In this document: positions 45,497 to 54,517 of the stretch, in pieces
Layout of the letters: each line of letters begins with the position of its first letter
Position numbering within the stretch: the first letter of the stretch is position 1
From: Chryseobacterium aureum
GTDB taxonomy: Bacteria; Bacteroidota; Bacteroidia; Flavobacteriales; Weeksellaceae
Assembly: GCF_003971235.1 (NCBI RefSeq)
Contig: NZ_CP034661.1
Location: forward strand, 1,550,001 to 1,614,000
Direction of reading: 5' to 3'
Length of the DNA: 64,000 bases
Notes under the pieces: generated by a model
Told to the model about the DNA's origin: nothing
Databases searched by the model: none
The model's input: only the letters and a program-made list of their open reading frames with translations
Made by a program: the position numbers and the translations under genes

Positions 45497-45924
45497 AATA
45501 ATCATTCATTTCGGCTCATGGTTGAAAACCGGATAAAACAGATGTCTACTTTCAAAATCTTATCCATTTTGCGACTTGAATAAATATTGCTTAAATAGCC
45601 ATAAACCAAAGCTTTCAAAACATTTTGAGGTAACACACTGAATTGTCACCAGGTTTGTAATTTGGACTACTTGACCGTAAAAAAATTCTTATGGATGGCC
45701 ATTTTCGATAAGCTCTTATAGATTCAGAGCAAAAAAAATTTTGCTTAAGATGATATTCTGAAAAGATTCTATTTTATAAAATTAACACCAAGCAAATCAA
45801 TTTGATACTATTTGCAGGGCAAAAACTTTAGTTTTTTTATTTTAATTATTTCACCAATAAGTTGAATTATCAACAAACATTAGCGTAAATTATTGATTTT
45901 TTTTTAAAAAAATAGCAGAATTCT
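45497..45924. other. Intergenic region
   Basis: About 430 bp with no recognised gene, before the promoter of the C1q-like gene pair. Confidence 0.4.
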
Positions 45925-45954
45925 TTTGTATAATTCTAATATTTCATACATTTG
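45925..45954 (+). promoter_or_regulatory. Consensus Bacteroidota promoter of the C1q-like gene pair
   Basis: TTTG (45925-45928), an 18-bp spacer and TACATTTG (45947-45954) match both consensus boxes. The ATG at 45980 is 25 bp downstream. This is the best promoter match in the window. Confidence 0.75.
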
Positions 45955-45979
45955 CATAAGAATGTAAACACTAAGAAAG

Positions 45980-46630
45980 ATGAAAATTTTACTATTATCC
46001 ATTTTTACAATGGGTTCTGGCCTATTATATGCTCAAGCTGGCTATATAGGCATCAATACAACTACTCCCACTAATCTCTTACATGTTAAAGGAAATGGTA
46101 CTTCAGATCCTTTAAGGGTTGAAAATTTATTGACGGCCCAAAATACTGCAGGAACACTTGTAGCAGATGCTACCGGAGTAGTAAGATTAAGAAACGCCAG
46201 TTCTATTAGCTCAATAAGAATAACAGGGAATGTGACATTAGCTACCAGCGGTACTTATTACGCAACCAATGTTACTTCTACCCCTACAAAAGAGTATGAT
46301 AATCTGAATGAGTTTTCTGGAAATACTTTCACAGCAGCACAAACAGGGCTATACCTTGTAACACATCTTGTTCAGTTTACCCAACAGAATAGCGGTGATG
46401 GTTTTCTGGGAAATGCTGTTATCCTAAAGAATAATGTGATTACAGAAAATAATGCCTCTAAAATAGCAATCACGGAAGTTTCCGGATTTGCTACATCGGA
46501 TAGTTATGCTGAAGCTACGGCTGTACTCAAATTGAATGCTGGGGATACTTTAAGTTTTCAGTCGAGGACATATGGTGCAGGAGCATCAGTAGCCGCTAGC
46601 TACAGAATAAGCATTACCCGTTTAGATTAA
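45980..46630 (+). CDS. Secreted C1q-like protein A
   Basis: A 216-residue exported protein. Signal peptide ~1-19 (...GSGLLYAQ), then YIGINTTTPTNLLHVKGNGT, a VGINT-like head. Residues ~75-216 form a jelly-roll-like domain (YDNLNEFSGNTFTAAQTGLY LVTHLVQF, split for length; ending YRISITRLD) reminiscent of C1q/TNF-like bacterial domains. It shares about half its residues with the next gene, 21 bp downstream, indicating tandem duplication. Likely trimeric and surface-exposed by analogy. Confidence 0.7.
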   Translation: MKILLLSIFTMGSGLLYAQAGYIGINTTTPTNLLHVKGNGTSDPLRVENLLTAQNTAGTLVADATGVVRLRNASSISSIRITGNVTLATSGTYYATNVTSTPTKEYDNLNEFSGNTFTAAQTGLYLVTHLVQFTQQNSGDGFLGNAVILKNNVITENNASKIAITEVSGFATSDSYAEATAVLKLNAGDTLSFQSRTYGAGASVAASYRISITRLD

Positions 46631-46651
46631 TTCAACCGAAATAACATAGAG

Positions 46652-47302
46652 ATGAAAACATTATTTTTAGGAATTACTTTTTTCAGTATAAGTATTTCGG
46701 CACAGATTGGCATTGGTCTACCGTTACCGTCCAATATGCTTCATGTACGGGGAAATGTCACTCAAAACCCTTTAAGAATTGAAGGATTACAGTCTAATTC
46801 TTCCAATCTGGATAATTTGGCTGTATCTACTACCGGGTTAATAAAAAGACAGAACCTTACTACAGTAAGTGCAGTACGGATCTCCGGAACTCTTAATATG
46901 CCCGCAAATAATACATATTATACTACAAACGCAACTACTGCACCTACAGAAGAGTTTGATAATCTGAATGAATTTTCCGGAAGTACTTTTACAGCATCAC
47001 GCCCCGGATTGTATCTGACAACATTCACGCTTATTTTTCCTCAACGTTCTTCTGCTTTAGATGGTGGTGATGGGTATCAGGGAAGTATATATATTGACGA
47101 TTCAGGAGGAAACGGAGAATCCAGCAGTACCAAAATATTTAATCCTGAAAGCACTTTGGCTGCAGCAGATCAGTATATGACGGCAAAATATCTTACGAAA
47201 ATGAACTTGGGACAACAACTTTATTTTGGCGTTGTTGCTTATGGATCTTCGGGAAATGTAAACGGAATTACTTACAAGATCAATATCGTAAGAATGGATT
47301 AA
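46652..47302 (+). CDS. Secreted C1q-like protein B (tandem paralogue)
   Basis: A 216-residue paralogue of the previous product with the same length. Signal peptide ends ...SISISAQ, and the head reads IGIGLPLPSNMLHVRGN. The jelly-roll-like part repeats EEFDNLNEFSGSTFTASRPG LYLTTFTL and ends YKINIVRMD. A divergent central loop (DSGGNGESSSTKIF) distinguishes it. Cotranscribed with copy A. Confidence 0.7.
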   Translation: MKTLFLGITFFSISISAQIGIGLPLPSNMLHVRGNVTQNPLRIEGLQSNSSNLDNLAVSTTGLIKRQNLTTVSAVRISGTLNMPANNTYYTTNATTAPTEEFDNLNEFSGSTFTASRPGLYLTTFTLIFPQRSSALDGGDGYQGSIYIDDSGGNGESSSTKIFNPESTLAAADQYMTAKYLTKMNLGQQLYFGVVAYGSSGNVNGITYKINIVRMD

Positions 47303-47317
47303 TACCTGTATTTTTAG

Positions 47318-47356
47318 CTAGTCCTTAATAATCCATTATAGATTAATAAGGACTAG
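47318..47356. repeat. Inverted repeat between convergent genes
   Basis: CTAGTCCTTA (47318-47327) and TAAGGACTAG (47347-47356) form a 10-bp stem with a 19-bp loop. It lies between convergent transcription units, so it may act as a terminator, but the T run is poor. Confidence 0.4.
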
Positions 47357-47415
47357 TTAGTAAATATTAATTAAAATCGCCACATGATGATTTTATATCA
47401 ATTAGTTTTCAGCTT

Positions 47416-48015
47416 TTAAAAATAAAAATTCAGACCTAATTGGAAATTCGTATTTTTTGAAGAATCTCCAAACTCATCTTTTACAATTTTAGTTATCCCC
47501 GCAATATAACGGATATTCACTCCTAAGTGTGGGGTAAATTTATATCCTAGCCCGATTCCGGCTCCTAAATTAAAGTTTTTTAAATTATCCTTATTACTTG
47601 CCTTATAGGTGCTGCCATTAATATCGCCTTTCGCCTGGGCACTTACGAGAATACCAAATTCAGGGCCTGCTTCCAGATATAAATCAGGAGTGGCATTATA
47701 TTGAAGCATTACAGGAACATTGATATACCCCAGGTTTTGTTGCATGTTCTTAATTGTAAAGTTCGACATCTCATAATTGCCTTTTATTTTTGCACCCTGT
47801 TGGCTGTAAATAACCTCTGGCTGGAGACTGAAGGTCTCAGATAAAGGGACATTAACAAAAGCTCCGGCATAAAATCCGATTTTAGACTTGGTATCACTGC
47901 TGGTTAAACTTGAAAGATTTCCTCCTGCCTTAAGTCCAAATCTTGGTCCGTCTGAAGATTGTGCAAATGTCATAGTTCCCAAAACTATGCAAATACTTAA
48001 TAATTGTTTTTTCAT
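47416..48015 (-). CDS. Outer-membrane beta-barrel protein (porin-like, PorT/OMP_b-brl group)
   Basis: A 199-residue protein with a signal peptide (1-~18, ...LGTMTFAQ). The mature part alternates strands with the pattern RFGLKAGGNLSSLTSSDTKS ... GFYAGAFVNVPLSETFSLQP EVIYSQQG, and ends in LGLNFYF with the terminal Phe needed for BAM insertion. It matches small 8-stranded barrels common in Bacteroidota. Function not determinable. Confidence 0.85.
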   Translation of the reverse strand: MKKQLLSICIVLGTMTFAQSSDGPRFGLKAGGNLSSLTSSDTKSKIGFYAGAFVNVPLSETFSLQPEVIYSQQGAKIKGNYEMSNFTIKNMQQNLGYINVPVMLQYNATPDLYLEAGPEFGILVSAQAKGDINGSTYKASNKDNLKNFNLGAGIGLGYKFTPHLGVNIRYIAGITKIVKDEFGDSSKNTNFQLGLNFYF

Positions 48016-48633
48016 GTAATATGTTTTTAAAAAAGTATGGGTAATATAGTATTTTTAGGAATACGTATTCAAAATATGATGACATTGAAAATATTTTATA
48101 AAAGCTTTTGATTTTAAATAAGGTATCCGAATAATCCGAATAGTTTTATTTAAAAAAATACCTTTTGACATAAAATTCTAGCAATTTTTTTTCCGCTCAA
48201 ATTTTAGTGTACGCATATCTATATCCAAATTTCACTTGTTTAGCACCTAAGCGGGCAATTTTTATCTTTTAAATATAGATTGCTTTAGGAATTCGTACAG
48301 TTCCTTTTCTGTTTTTCTTGAAGGAGTTATTTTCATAATAATCTTGGATGTAATCAATTTTGAAGTTCCTGTATTTTAGGTTTTCTTAAAGGATTATTTA
48401 ATTTACTATCGGGGATTTTTCCTTATATATATCCGGCTAGCAGCTCAAAAGCAAAAAAATACAGCTATGAACACCAATACATTATTGAATCCTCATCTGG
48501 CTTAAAAAAATGCCTAACCATTTTGAATGATCAAAGCCAAACTCACTTGAGTATGGCTTTGATATGGTTTTTTCATTTCGAATGTGCTTAAAGAGTATTC
48601 ATATATGTTTTAGAATCGTCTAGCAAATTTGCA
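48016..48633. other. Long intergenic region
   Basis: 618 bp with no convincing ORF or repeat. It holds the upstream region of the 47416 gene and the downstream region of the 48634 gene. Confidence 0.45.
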
Positions 48634-50022
48634 TTATTGAGCACTTAATAATTCAATAAAAATGGTAATAGAAGACAGCAGAGCCGGAAATACTCCATTG
48701 GCTGCTAAGCTAGGATTGGCAACTACCGTGATTCTGTATACCTGCTTATTATCAAATAAACTTATGGTAGCTTGTGCAGAATCCCTGTTACCGACATTAA
48801 AATCTGATGGAAAATCCTTCCATGTATCTGCATTCAAGTCATTTTGGGCATAATAGGTAAACCAAGAACCTCCCGTGCCTCCTTTCCAGTACCATACTGA
48901 TGTTCTTTGGTTGATTCCGTTTATTCTATACTGTAAATTAGCCGTAGTTGCAGTTGTACCGTTATATCTGATCGACAGGTTCCCAATAGTTGTAATTGAA
49001 TTTGTAGGGGTACTCGTATCAATTGGAGAGATAACATTTCTCACATATTGAAGATTAGCCAAAGATGAATTCTGACCGATAATAACATTACAGGATTGTC
49101 CTAAAAAATTGATTGGAACTGATATTGTACTGGGTGAGCTGAAATTTGGAGTTCCGTTAACAGAATAGGTGATACTTCCATTTCCACTATTCAGGTTTCC
49201 CGGATTTAGGCTAAACGTCAATCCGTTTTGAGTAAAAGTTGCAGAAGAATTATACTTTCCGCCATTTCCTCCAGTGTAGGGTACGGTTAAAGTTCCATTA
49301 TACGGAACACCTGAAGTAAAGGTTGATGGGAAAATACTAGCCGCTGAGCACGTTAAGCCAGTAACGGTAGGGTTTACTATCGATTTATCATCAAAGGATC
49401 TCCATTCAAAGCCATTCCAGTATACATACCCGATAAAATTTAGTCCTGCCATGCCGGTATTATAAGCAAGTAATCCTGTTGCCGGTGAAGGAATAGTCAC
49501 CTGATCTGTAGAATTTGCCAATGCTACCCTGGGAACCAAAACTCCTTTGTTAGTGGCAGAAATATCCAAAATTGCAGACGCATTTGGTGATGCAGTTCCT
49601 ATACCCACAGCGCCATTATCTTTGGCTACAAAATCTGTTCCGGCAACCCTCGTGGTTGTTCCGTCAGACTGGGTTCCTAATTTTACCATGACATTGGATG
49701 TGTCATTGATCCATGCATCATTGGTATTATCTCCTGAAACACCTCCGAAGCCGGTCCATGCTGTACCATTCCAATAATAAAATCCTTTTGTAAAAGAACC
49801 TGCATTGCTGATTAAATACACAAGCTGCCCATTTACTGAGCCATTTACTGATAAATCGTTTACCCTTGGAACAAGTACTCCGTCTGTGGAACTTACGGTT
49901 CCTAAATGATTTTTAGCCCGGATATCTAAAGTGGATTCAGGAGAAGGGGTATTTATTCCCACCTGTCCGAATGTAAATGAGGATGCTGCAAGCATCACGA
50001 TTGCTGATAATTTTTTTTTCAT
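48634..50022 (-). CDS. Secreted VGINT-type protein with duplicated head modules
   Basis: A 462-residue protein from the ATG at 50022 (MKKKLSAIVMLAASSFTFG signal). The head module QVGINTPSPESTLDIRAKNH ... GVLVPRV ... GFYYWNGTAWTGF occurs at the mature N-terminus and a second time at ~140-215 (GAVGIGTASPNASAILDISA ... GVLVPRV ... GYVYWNGFEWRSF). The C-terminal half is beta-rich, ending SSITIFIELLSAQ. Its leader and first codons are partly duplicated as a remnant near 61268. Surface role inferred from family context. Confidence 0.68.
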   Translation of the reverse strand: MKKKLSAIVMLAASSFTFGQVGINTPSPESTLDIRAKNHLGTVSSTDGVLVPRVNDLSVNGSVNGQLVYLISNAGSFTKGFYYWNGTAWTGFGGVSGDNTNDAWINDTSNVMVKLGTQSDGTTTRVAGTDFVAKDNGAVGIGTASPNASAILDISATNKGVLVPRVALANSTDQVTIPSPATGLLAYNTGMAGLNFIGYVYWNGFEWRSFDDKSIVNPTVTGLTCSAASIFPSTFTSGVPYNGTLTVPYTGGNGGKYNSSATFTQNGLTFSLNPGNLNSGNGSITYSVNGTPNFSSPSTISVPINFLGQSCNVIIGQNSSLANLQYVRNVISPIDTSTPTNSITTIGNLSIRYNGTTATTANLQYRINGINQRTSVWYWKGGTGGSWFTYYAQNDLNADTWKDFPSDFNVGNRDSAQATISLFDNKQVYRITVVANPSLAANGVFPALLSSITIFIELLSAQ

Positions 50023-50130
50023 TTTGTTTTTTTTATTTTGCAAGATGGTTCTGATTGCTACCGGATAGACCTCGCATAATTTTGAAATATTATTTGTATT
50101 TTTTGAATTGAATTATTTTTCTTAAATCTT

Positions 50131-50370
50131 TCAAGTATCACCTTCTATAATAGCTTTGACTGTTGCATTACAATTTACTGCTAATGCGGACTGTGGATTT
50201 GTGGTATTAATAGCAGGAGCAGTAATTCTAGTGGCTTCTGTGGAACCCATTAAGCAAATCCGGGCATTAATACGCATTATACTTGTCATAATCTCTATAA
50301 AAACGGATGATGATTGCTGCATCACTCCTATTCTATATTTTTCTGAAGAAGTTACCAGATTACTCTTCAT
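50131..50370 (-). CDS. Possible detached C-terminus of the lectin protein, or small ORF
   Basis: A 79-residue frame overlapping the end of the lectin gene (50360). From MKSNLVTSSEKYRIGVMQQS through FIEIMTSIMRINARICLMGS to VIIEGDT-like end it has protein-like composition. Deleting one base at the lectin stop would join IVEFNE to SNLVTSSEKYRIGV in frame. It could be a natural frameshift remnant, a sequencing error, or a genuinely separate overlapping gene; the evidence does not decide. Confidence 0.4.
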   Translation of the reverse strand: MKSNLVTSSEKYRIGVMQQSSSVFIEIMTSIMRINARICLMGSTEATRITAPAINTTNPQSALAVNCNATVKAIIEGDT

Positions 50371-51277
50371 TAAATTCAACAATAGTCTGATTAAAAGGAC
50401 CATTTGAATTGGTAGTAGTTCCGTTGATATCATTCCATTTTCTGTTGGCAAATGAAGCCGTAGTCCATATATGACATGAACCCTCATTTCCTCCGCTGTT
50501 ATTAGGTTCTCCGGCATTAAACCAATTTTGAGGAGTAGAATTGGGTGAGGTAGTCCAGTCTATTACCCAGTCCTCTCCCGTAATCCACACAAATTGTGTT
50601 GGGTTGCCCGGATATGCGACCTTGTTATATCCTATCCAGATATTACTGTTAAGGTTATATCCGGTGCCAGTAGCCAGTATGTTATTATTTACCCAAATTC
50701 TTTCTGCATCAGAAGTCATTGTCACTACATAACCTCCTATAGCCTTTGCCAGAGAAAAGGTATTATAAAAGTTCAACGCTGCTCCCAGGTTATATGCACA
50801 GTATACATGCCCATTGCCTGTATTTTTCTTACACCCTACTTCGGTTACTGAAACTCCGGAAAATGTTGGAGGAACAGTGCGATTTGAAGATTTTACAGGG
50901 TCATATCCCAGAATAGATGCGCTGAATGTTGATGATGATCCAGAGCCTGTAGAACCAGAATTATCCATTTTTTGCCATACAGTACCATCAAAGTAATAAT
51001 AGCCGGGTGCTGTAATATTAATCGTTTTACCTGCGGGGGAAGAGTCAGCAGTCGTTGCATAAATTAAAGTTCCTGTTTGTGGAGCTGAATATGAACTATT
51101 TCCTGATCTTATCTGATCTCCTGTTAATCTTGGTGCAATTAAACCTTCGGGTTTAGATCCATCAGTAGTTTTAGCAGTAATATCCATAGTTGCCTGAGGT
51201 GCAGTATTGTTAATTCCAACCTGAGAATAGATTATTCCAGATAGTAAAACTGCCAGAGGTAAAGAAAAATTTTTCAT
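50360..51277 (-). CDS. Secreted VGINT-type protein with C-type lectin-like domain
   Basis: A 305-residue protein. Signal peptide ~1-18 (...SGIIYSQ), then VGINNTAPQATMDITA and GYYYFDGTVWQKM (head module). A Ser/Gly linker (SGSTGSGSSSTFSAS) leads to a C-type lectin fold at ~150-303. It contains the Ca2+/sugar motif EPN (257-259), the second-site motif WND (281-283) and Cys268, with VGCKKNTGNGHVYCAY near its start. In animal lectins EPN goes with mannose-type binding; this is only a suggestion here. Probably a surface carbohydrate-binding adhesin. Confidence 0.78.
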   Translation of the reverse strand: MKNFSLPLAVLLSGIIYSQVGINNTAPQATMDITAKTTDGSKPEGLIAPRLTGDQIRSGNSSYSAPQTGTLIYATTADSSPAGKTINITAPGYYYFDGTVWQKMDNSGSTGSGSSSTFSASILGYDPVKSSNRTVPPTFSGVSVTEVGCKKNTGNGHVYCAYNLGAALNFYNTFSLAKAIGGYVVTMTSDAERIWVNNNILATGTGYNLNSNIWIGYNKVAYPGNPTQFVWITGEDWVIDWTTSPNSTPQNWFNAGEPNNSGGNEGSCHIWTTASFANRKWNDINGTTTNSNGPFNQTIVEFNEE

Positions 51278-51610
51278 AATATTTGGATTTGTTGAAGATT
51301 AATAAAAAATACTATAGAATACACTTTATATAGATCATAAAAAAATACATTCAATGGATATTCTTATTGAAATAAAGACTTGTCGAAAATTACTTCGATT
51401 GGAAAGAGGGTTTAGATGATATCTAAACCCTGCTTGTAAAAAAACATAAATTAGGGTTAAAAGCAACTTTTTAATATTGAAAAACATCTTTTTTATCCTA
51501 TTATTTATAAAAAGAGTTTAATGGAAAATCACTTGTTATATATTTGAACTATATTTATGATTTTCTTTGCAAATTATAAACAGCCATTATTTGTGCTTTT
51601 AATATATTTT
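51278..51610. other. Intergenic region
   Basis: 333 AT-rich bp between the lectin gene start and the tail of the truncated C1q-like gene. Nothing recognised. Confidence 0.4.
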
Positions 51611-52160
51611 TTAAAGTTCTACAATTGAAATATTAACAAATCCATCATCATTACCGCTACCTACCCTCAATGACTTTGAGCTCCCAGTATTTTGATAAAT
51701 TACTGGATTTACAGTATCTCCTGCATTCATATTAACCACAAATGAAATTGCTGAGCCCAAATAAGATGATCCTCCAGCAGGAAGACCCGTTATAGATTTA
51801 AAAAAGGTATTGACCCCTCCGCTAATTTTCAATAATTGTGATTCAACCAACGAAGGCCCGTTAACACCGGCAGATTGAAAAGCATAACTAAATGATACAA
51901 CATAATTACCATTTCTGGGTGCTGTAAAAATTCCCGTAGCAGGATTAAAATCTGAATTCGTGTCAACAATTTCAAGCCAATTTGTAACGTTAGCAGCTGA
52001 GGCATCACTAAATGACTGAGTTGTATTTTTTTTACCAACAACGGTTGATTTCTGAACAGTTGATGTTACAGTATTCCAATTTATGCCATTACTATACTGT
52101 AATACTCCGCCACTTATCGTAGAATATCTCATAGCTCCGGCACCTGCAACATTGGCCGCC
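51611..52160 (-). pseudogene. C1q-like secreted protein, N-terminus lost at an IS junction
   Basis: The remaining ~182 residues begin at the IS border (IQAANVAGAGAMRYSTISGG) and keep LQYSNGINWNTVT, the YxG..W unit of the head module. A complete jelly-roll-like end follows (NGNYVVSFSYAFQSAGVNGP ... LRVGSGNDDGFVNISIVEL). The signal peptide and VGINT head are missing. The only upstream start is a TTG inside the IS, so export would fail. Its C-terminus is also found as a scrap near 61375. Confidence 0.8.
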
Positions 52161-52190
52161 TGGATATGCAAATAAAATTTCCAGTATAAG

Positions 52191-53069
52191 TTAAGCTACA
52201 TTTTTGTAAATTTTATTTTGATTGTTAAATTCTTCTATTGTTTGATAATTCAGGGTACTGTGCCTTCTTTTTTTATTGTACCATATTTCAATATATTCAA
52301 AAATTTCAAGTTCCATCTGTTCTCTTGTGATAAGCTTGTTTCCGTAAATTAGTTCTGTTTTCAATGACTTGAAGAAGCTTTCAGCCACTGCGTTATCCCA
52401 ACAATTCCCTTTTCTGCTCATACTCCTTTTTACTCCATAAAAAGCAAGAGTATTTGTGAATTTTTTACTTGCATACTGAACACCTCTGTCTGAGTGAAAA
52501 ATTAATTTACTGTCCGCTTTTCTATTTTTGACAGCCATTTTCCAGGCAGCTAAACTTGTCTCCGTGGTACTCATCCCAGTACTTAAGCTCCAACCAATTA
52601 CTTTTCGATCAAACAAATCTATAATTGCTGTCAGGTATAAAAATCCATCTTTGGTTTGGAGATAAGTGATGTCAGAGACCCAAGCTTGGGATGGACTGCC
52701 AACCAAAAAGTTTCTATTCAGGATGTTCTCTGCAATCAAATAATTGTGTTTTGAATCTGTTGTTACTCTAAATTTTCTGCTTAATTTACTTCTTAAACCA
52801 AGCTCTTTCATATATTTTGCAACCGTTATTCTGGAGGTCTTAAAACCTGATGAGTCTAATTCTACAGTAATTCTGGGACTTCCATAGCGTTGCTTTGATG
52901 CAAAATAAATAGATGTTATTTGTTTTTTTATCTCTCTTTTTCGTCTCTCTCTATTAGAAAGAGGTCTTGCTTTCCATTTATAATAACTACTGTAGCTTAC
53001 TTTTAAAACACTGCACATTTTTTCAATCGGAAATAAAGATTCATGATTCTTAATGAACTCGTATTTCAT
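52191..53069 (-). CDS. IS3-family transposase OrfB (copy 5)
   Basis: Identical to the OrfB at 10210, intact, minus strand. Confidence 0.95.
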   Translation of the reverse strand: MKYEFIKNHESLFPIEKMCSVLKVSYSSYYKWKARPLSNRERRKREIKKQITSIYFASKQRYGSPRITVELDSSGFKTSRITVAKYMKELGLRSKLSRKFRVTTDSKHNYLIAENILNRNFLVGSPSQAWVSDITYLQTKDGFLYLTAIIDLFDRKVIGWSLSTGMSTTETSLAAWKMAVKNRKADSKLIFHSDRGVQYASKKFTNTLAFYGVKRSMSRKGNCWDNAVAESFFKSLKTELIYGNKLITREQMELEIFEYIEIWYNKKRRHSTLNYQTIEEFNNQNKIYKNVA

Positions 53070-53365
53070 CGACCGCTCTTGGAAAAAATGGCGATTGCTT
53101 TTTTTAATATATCACGCTCAAGCTCTGCATCTCTAAGTCTTTTTTCTAATTCATGAATTTTTTCCTGCTCTGGAGTTTGTTTGAGATTACCCTTCCCAGG
53201 AAAACTCTTTTCTCCGAATTCCTGATAATCTTTTCTCCATTTGTAAAGCATCGTTACTTCAATACCCAGCTCTCTTGCCAGTTCCGAAATATTAGATCGC
53301 TCATAGCTCAATTGAACTGCTTGTTTTTTAAAAGCCGGATCATAGATTTTTCGCCCTTGTTTCAT
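53066..53365 (-). CDS. IS3-family transposase OrfA (copy 5)
   Basis: Identical to the OrfA at 9914. Confidence 0.95.
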   Translation of the reverse strand: MKQGRKIYDPAFKKQAVQLSYERSNISELARELGIEVTMLYKWRKDYQEFGEKSFPGKGNLKQTPEQEKIHELEKRLRDAELERDILKKAIAIFSKSGR

Positions 53366-53422
53366 ACGTTAAAATTAAGGTTTTATGCTTAACTCTAACT
53401 GGAAGCTAAATTAGTATATCCA

Positions 53423-54498
53423 GTTCCTACTGTTCCGGTATTCTGTACTTTCCAGACAGAAGCAAAACGGAAATTGGCTCCTGCAATCCCACTGATTGCA
53501 GCTGAAGGTGTTTTTGCCAGCCCGTTATCTCCTACCACAAGAAATTGCTGATCGGTGAGTGTTCCGGTATTAGCGGTATTGGTATTAGCCATTCCGGTAA
53601 GACCCATCAAAATTTGCTGTCCCGTGTTTATACTCATAGACTGTTTCTGATACAATGCTGAATTATCATCACGGGCAATACCGGTAATGTTATTATTATA
53701 GCCTGTATTCGTTGTCGCATTCCAGTAATTTGTTGTTCCGTTTGAAGCCACATAATTACCTGATTTTGTAATTCCATACTTCAACGAAAGATAGCTTTCT
53801 ATCTGTGGACGCCCTGCCGACTGTGTGCTATTATAAATTACAATTTCTGCAATATCAGAATTTGAAAATCCGGTAATTCCCTGGGCTCCTACCCAGAAAT
53901 TTTGTGTTCCAATAGCCGCAGTGAATCCTGTAAACGTAGAGGACATTGATGTTCCGTTAAGATAGGCTGTAGCGGCATTTGAATCTCCATTCAGCGACTG
54001 TAGGCGCACTTCATTTGCCACAGGGGTAGAGGTGTTTACATTTCGGTTCGTGATAAGCATCCCTCCTGTAGAATTTCCCCCTACATTCCATGTTCCTCCA
54101 ATCCCATCAGAATGACTGTAAAGCGGATTTGTTCCTGCTCCCAATTTTCTGTAAACAATGTATTGTGATGTCTGATAAGGAGCGGCAGCAGTAGTGGTGA
54201 CATTTTGTGGAACATTGGCCGAAAACAGGCGGTCATCAGTACCATCAAACCTTACAGAAGGATTAAAATTGATCTGGCTGGTATTATAGGCAGGCACGGT
54301 AGTGGCACCCCCTTGCTGTATTAAATTATAGGATCCGGAAGCACTGTTGTTCCATGTAGTGACTGTTCCTGAAACGGGTGTTATAACGTCAGCTTTATAC
54401 CAAAGCTGGGGAGCTATTCCGCCGGGACTTTGGGCTTCTGTGAGCATGAACATACTCCCTATTAGGAATATACCCATTAGAATATTGATTTTTTTCAC
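53423..54498 (-). pseudogene. Large LamG-like secreted protein, C-terminus lost at an IS junction
   Basis: About 358 residues of genuine coding remain. The signal peptide (1-~22, ...SMFMLTEAQ) is followed by PQLWYKADVITPVSGTVTTW and INFNPSVRFDGTDDRLFSAN, a concanavalin/LamG-like domain, then GITKSGNYVASNGTTNYWNA. It is paralogous over its whole length to the first ~360 residues of the 56495 product, which continues for about 1,100 residues more. Here the frame leaves the gene after VWKVQNTGTVG and ends nine codons into the IS. Confidence 0.85.
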
Positions 54499-54517
54499 TT
54501 TGATTTTTATTTAAAAT

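Larger units (their letters stand above)
52161..53422 (-). mobile_element. IS3-family insertion sequence, copy 5, at a deletion junction
   Basis: Same 1,262 bp as the other copies. Left flank is GCC and right flank is GTT, so there is no target duplication. The two sides are parts of different surface-protein genes, which indicates loss of the DNA formerly between two IS copies. Confidence 0.96.

Noticed and set aside
50156..50407. 83-codon plus-strand ORF opposite the lectin C-terminus
   Set aside because: It is antisense to the lectin gene and its possible extension; there is no signal for translation.
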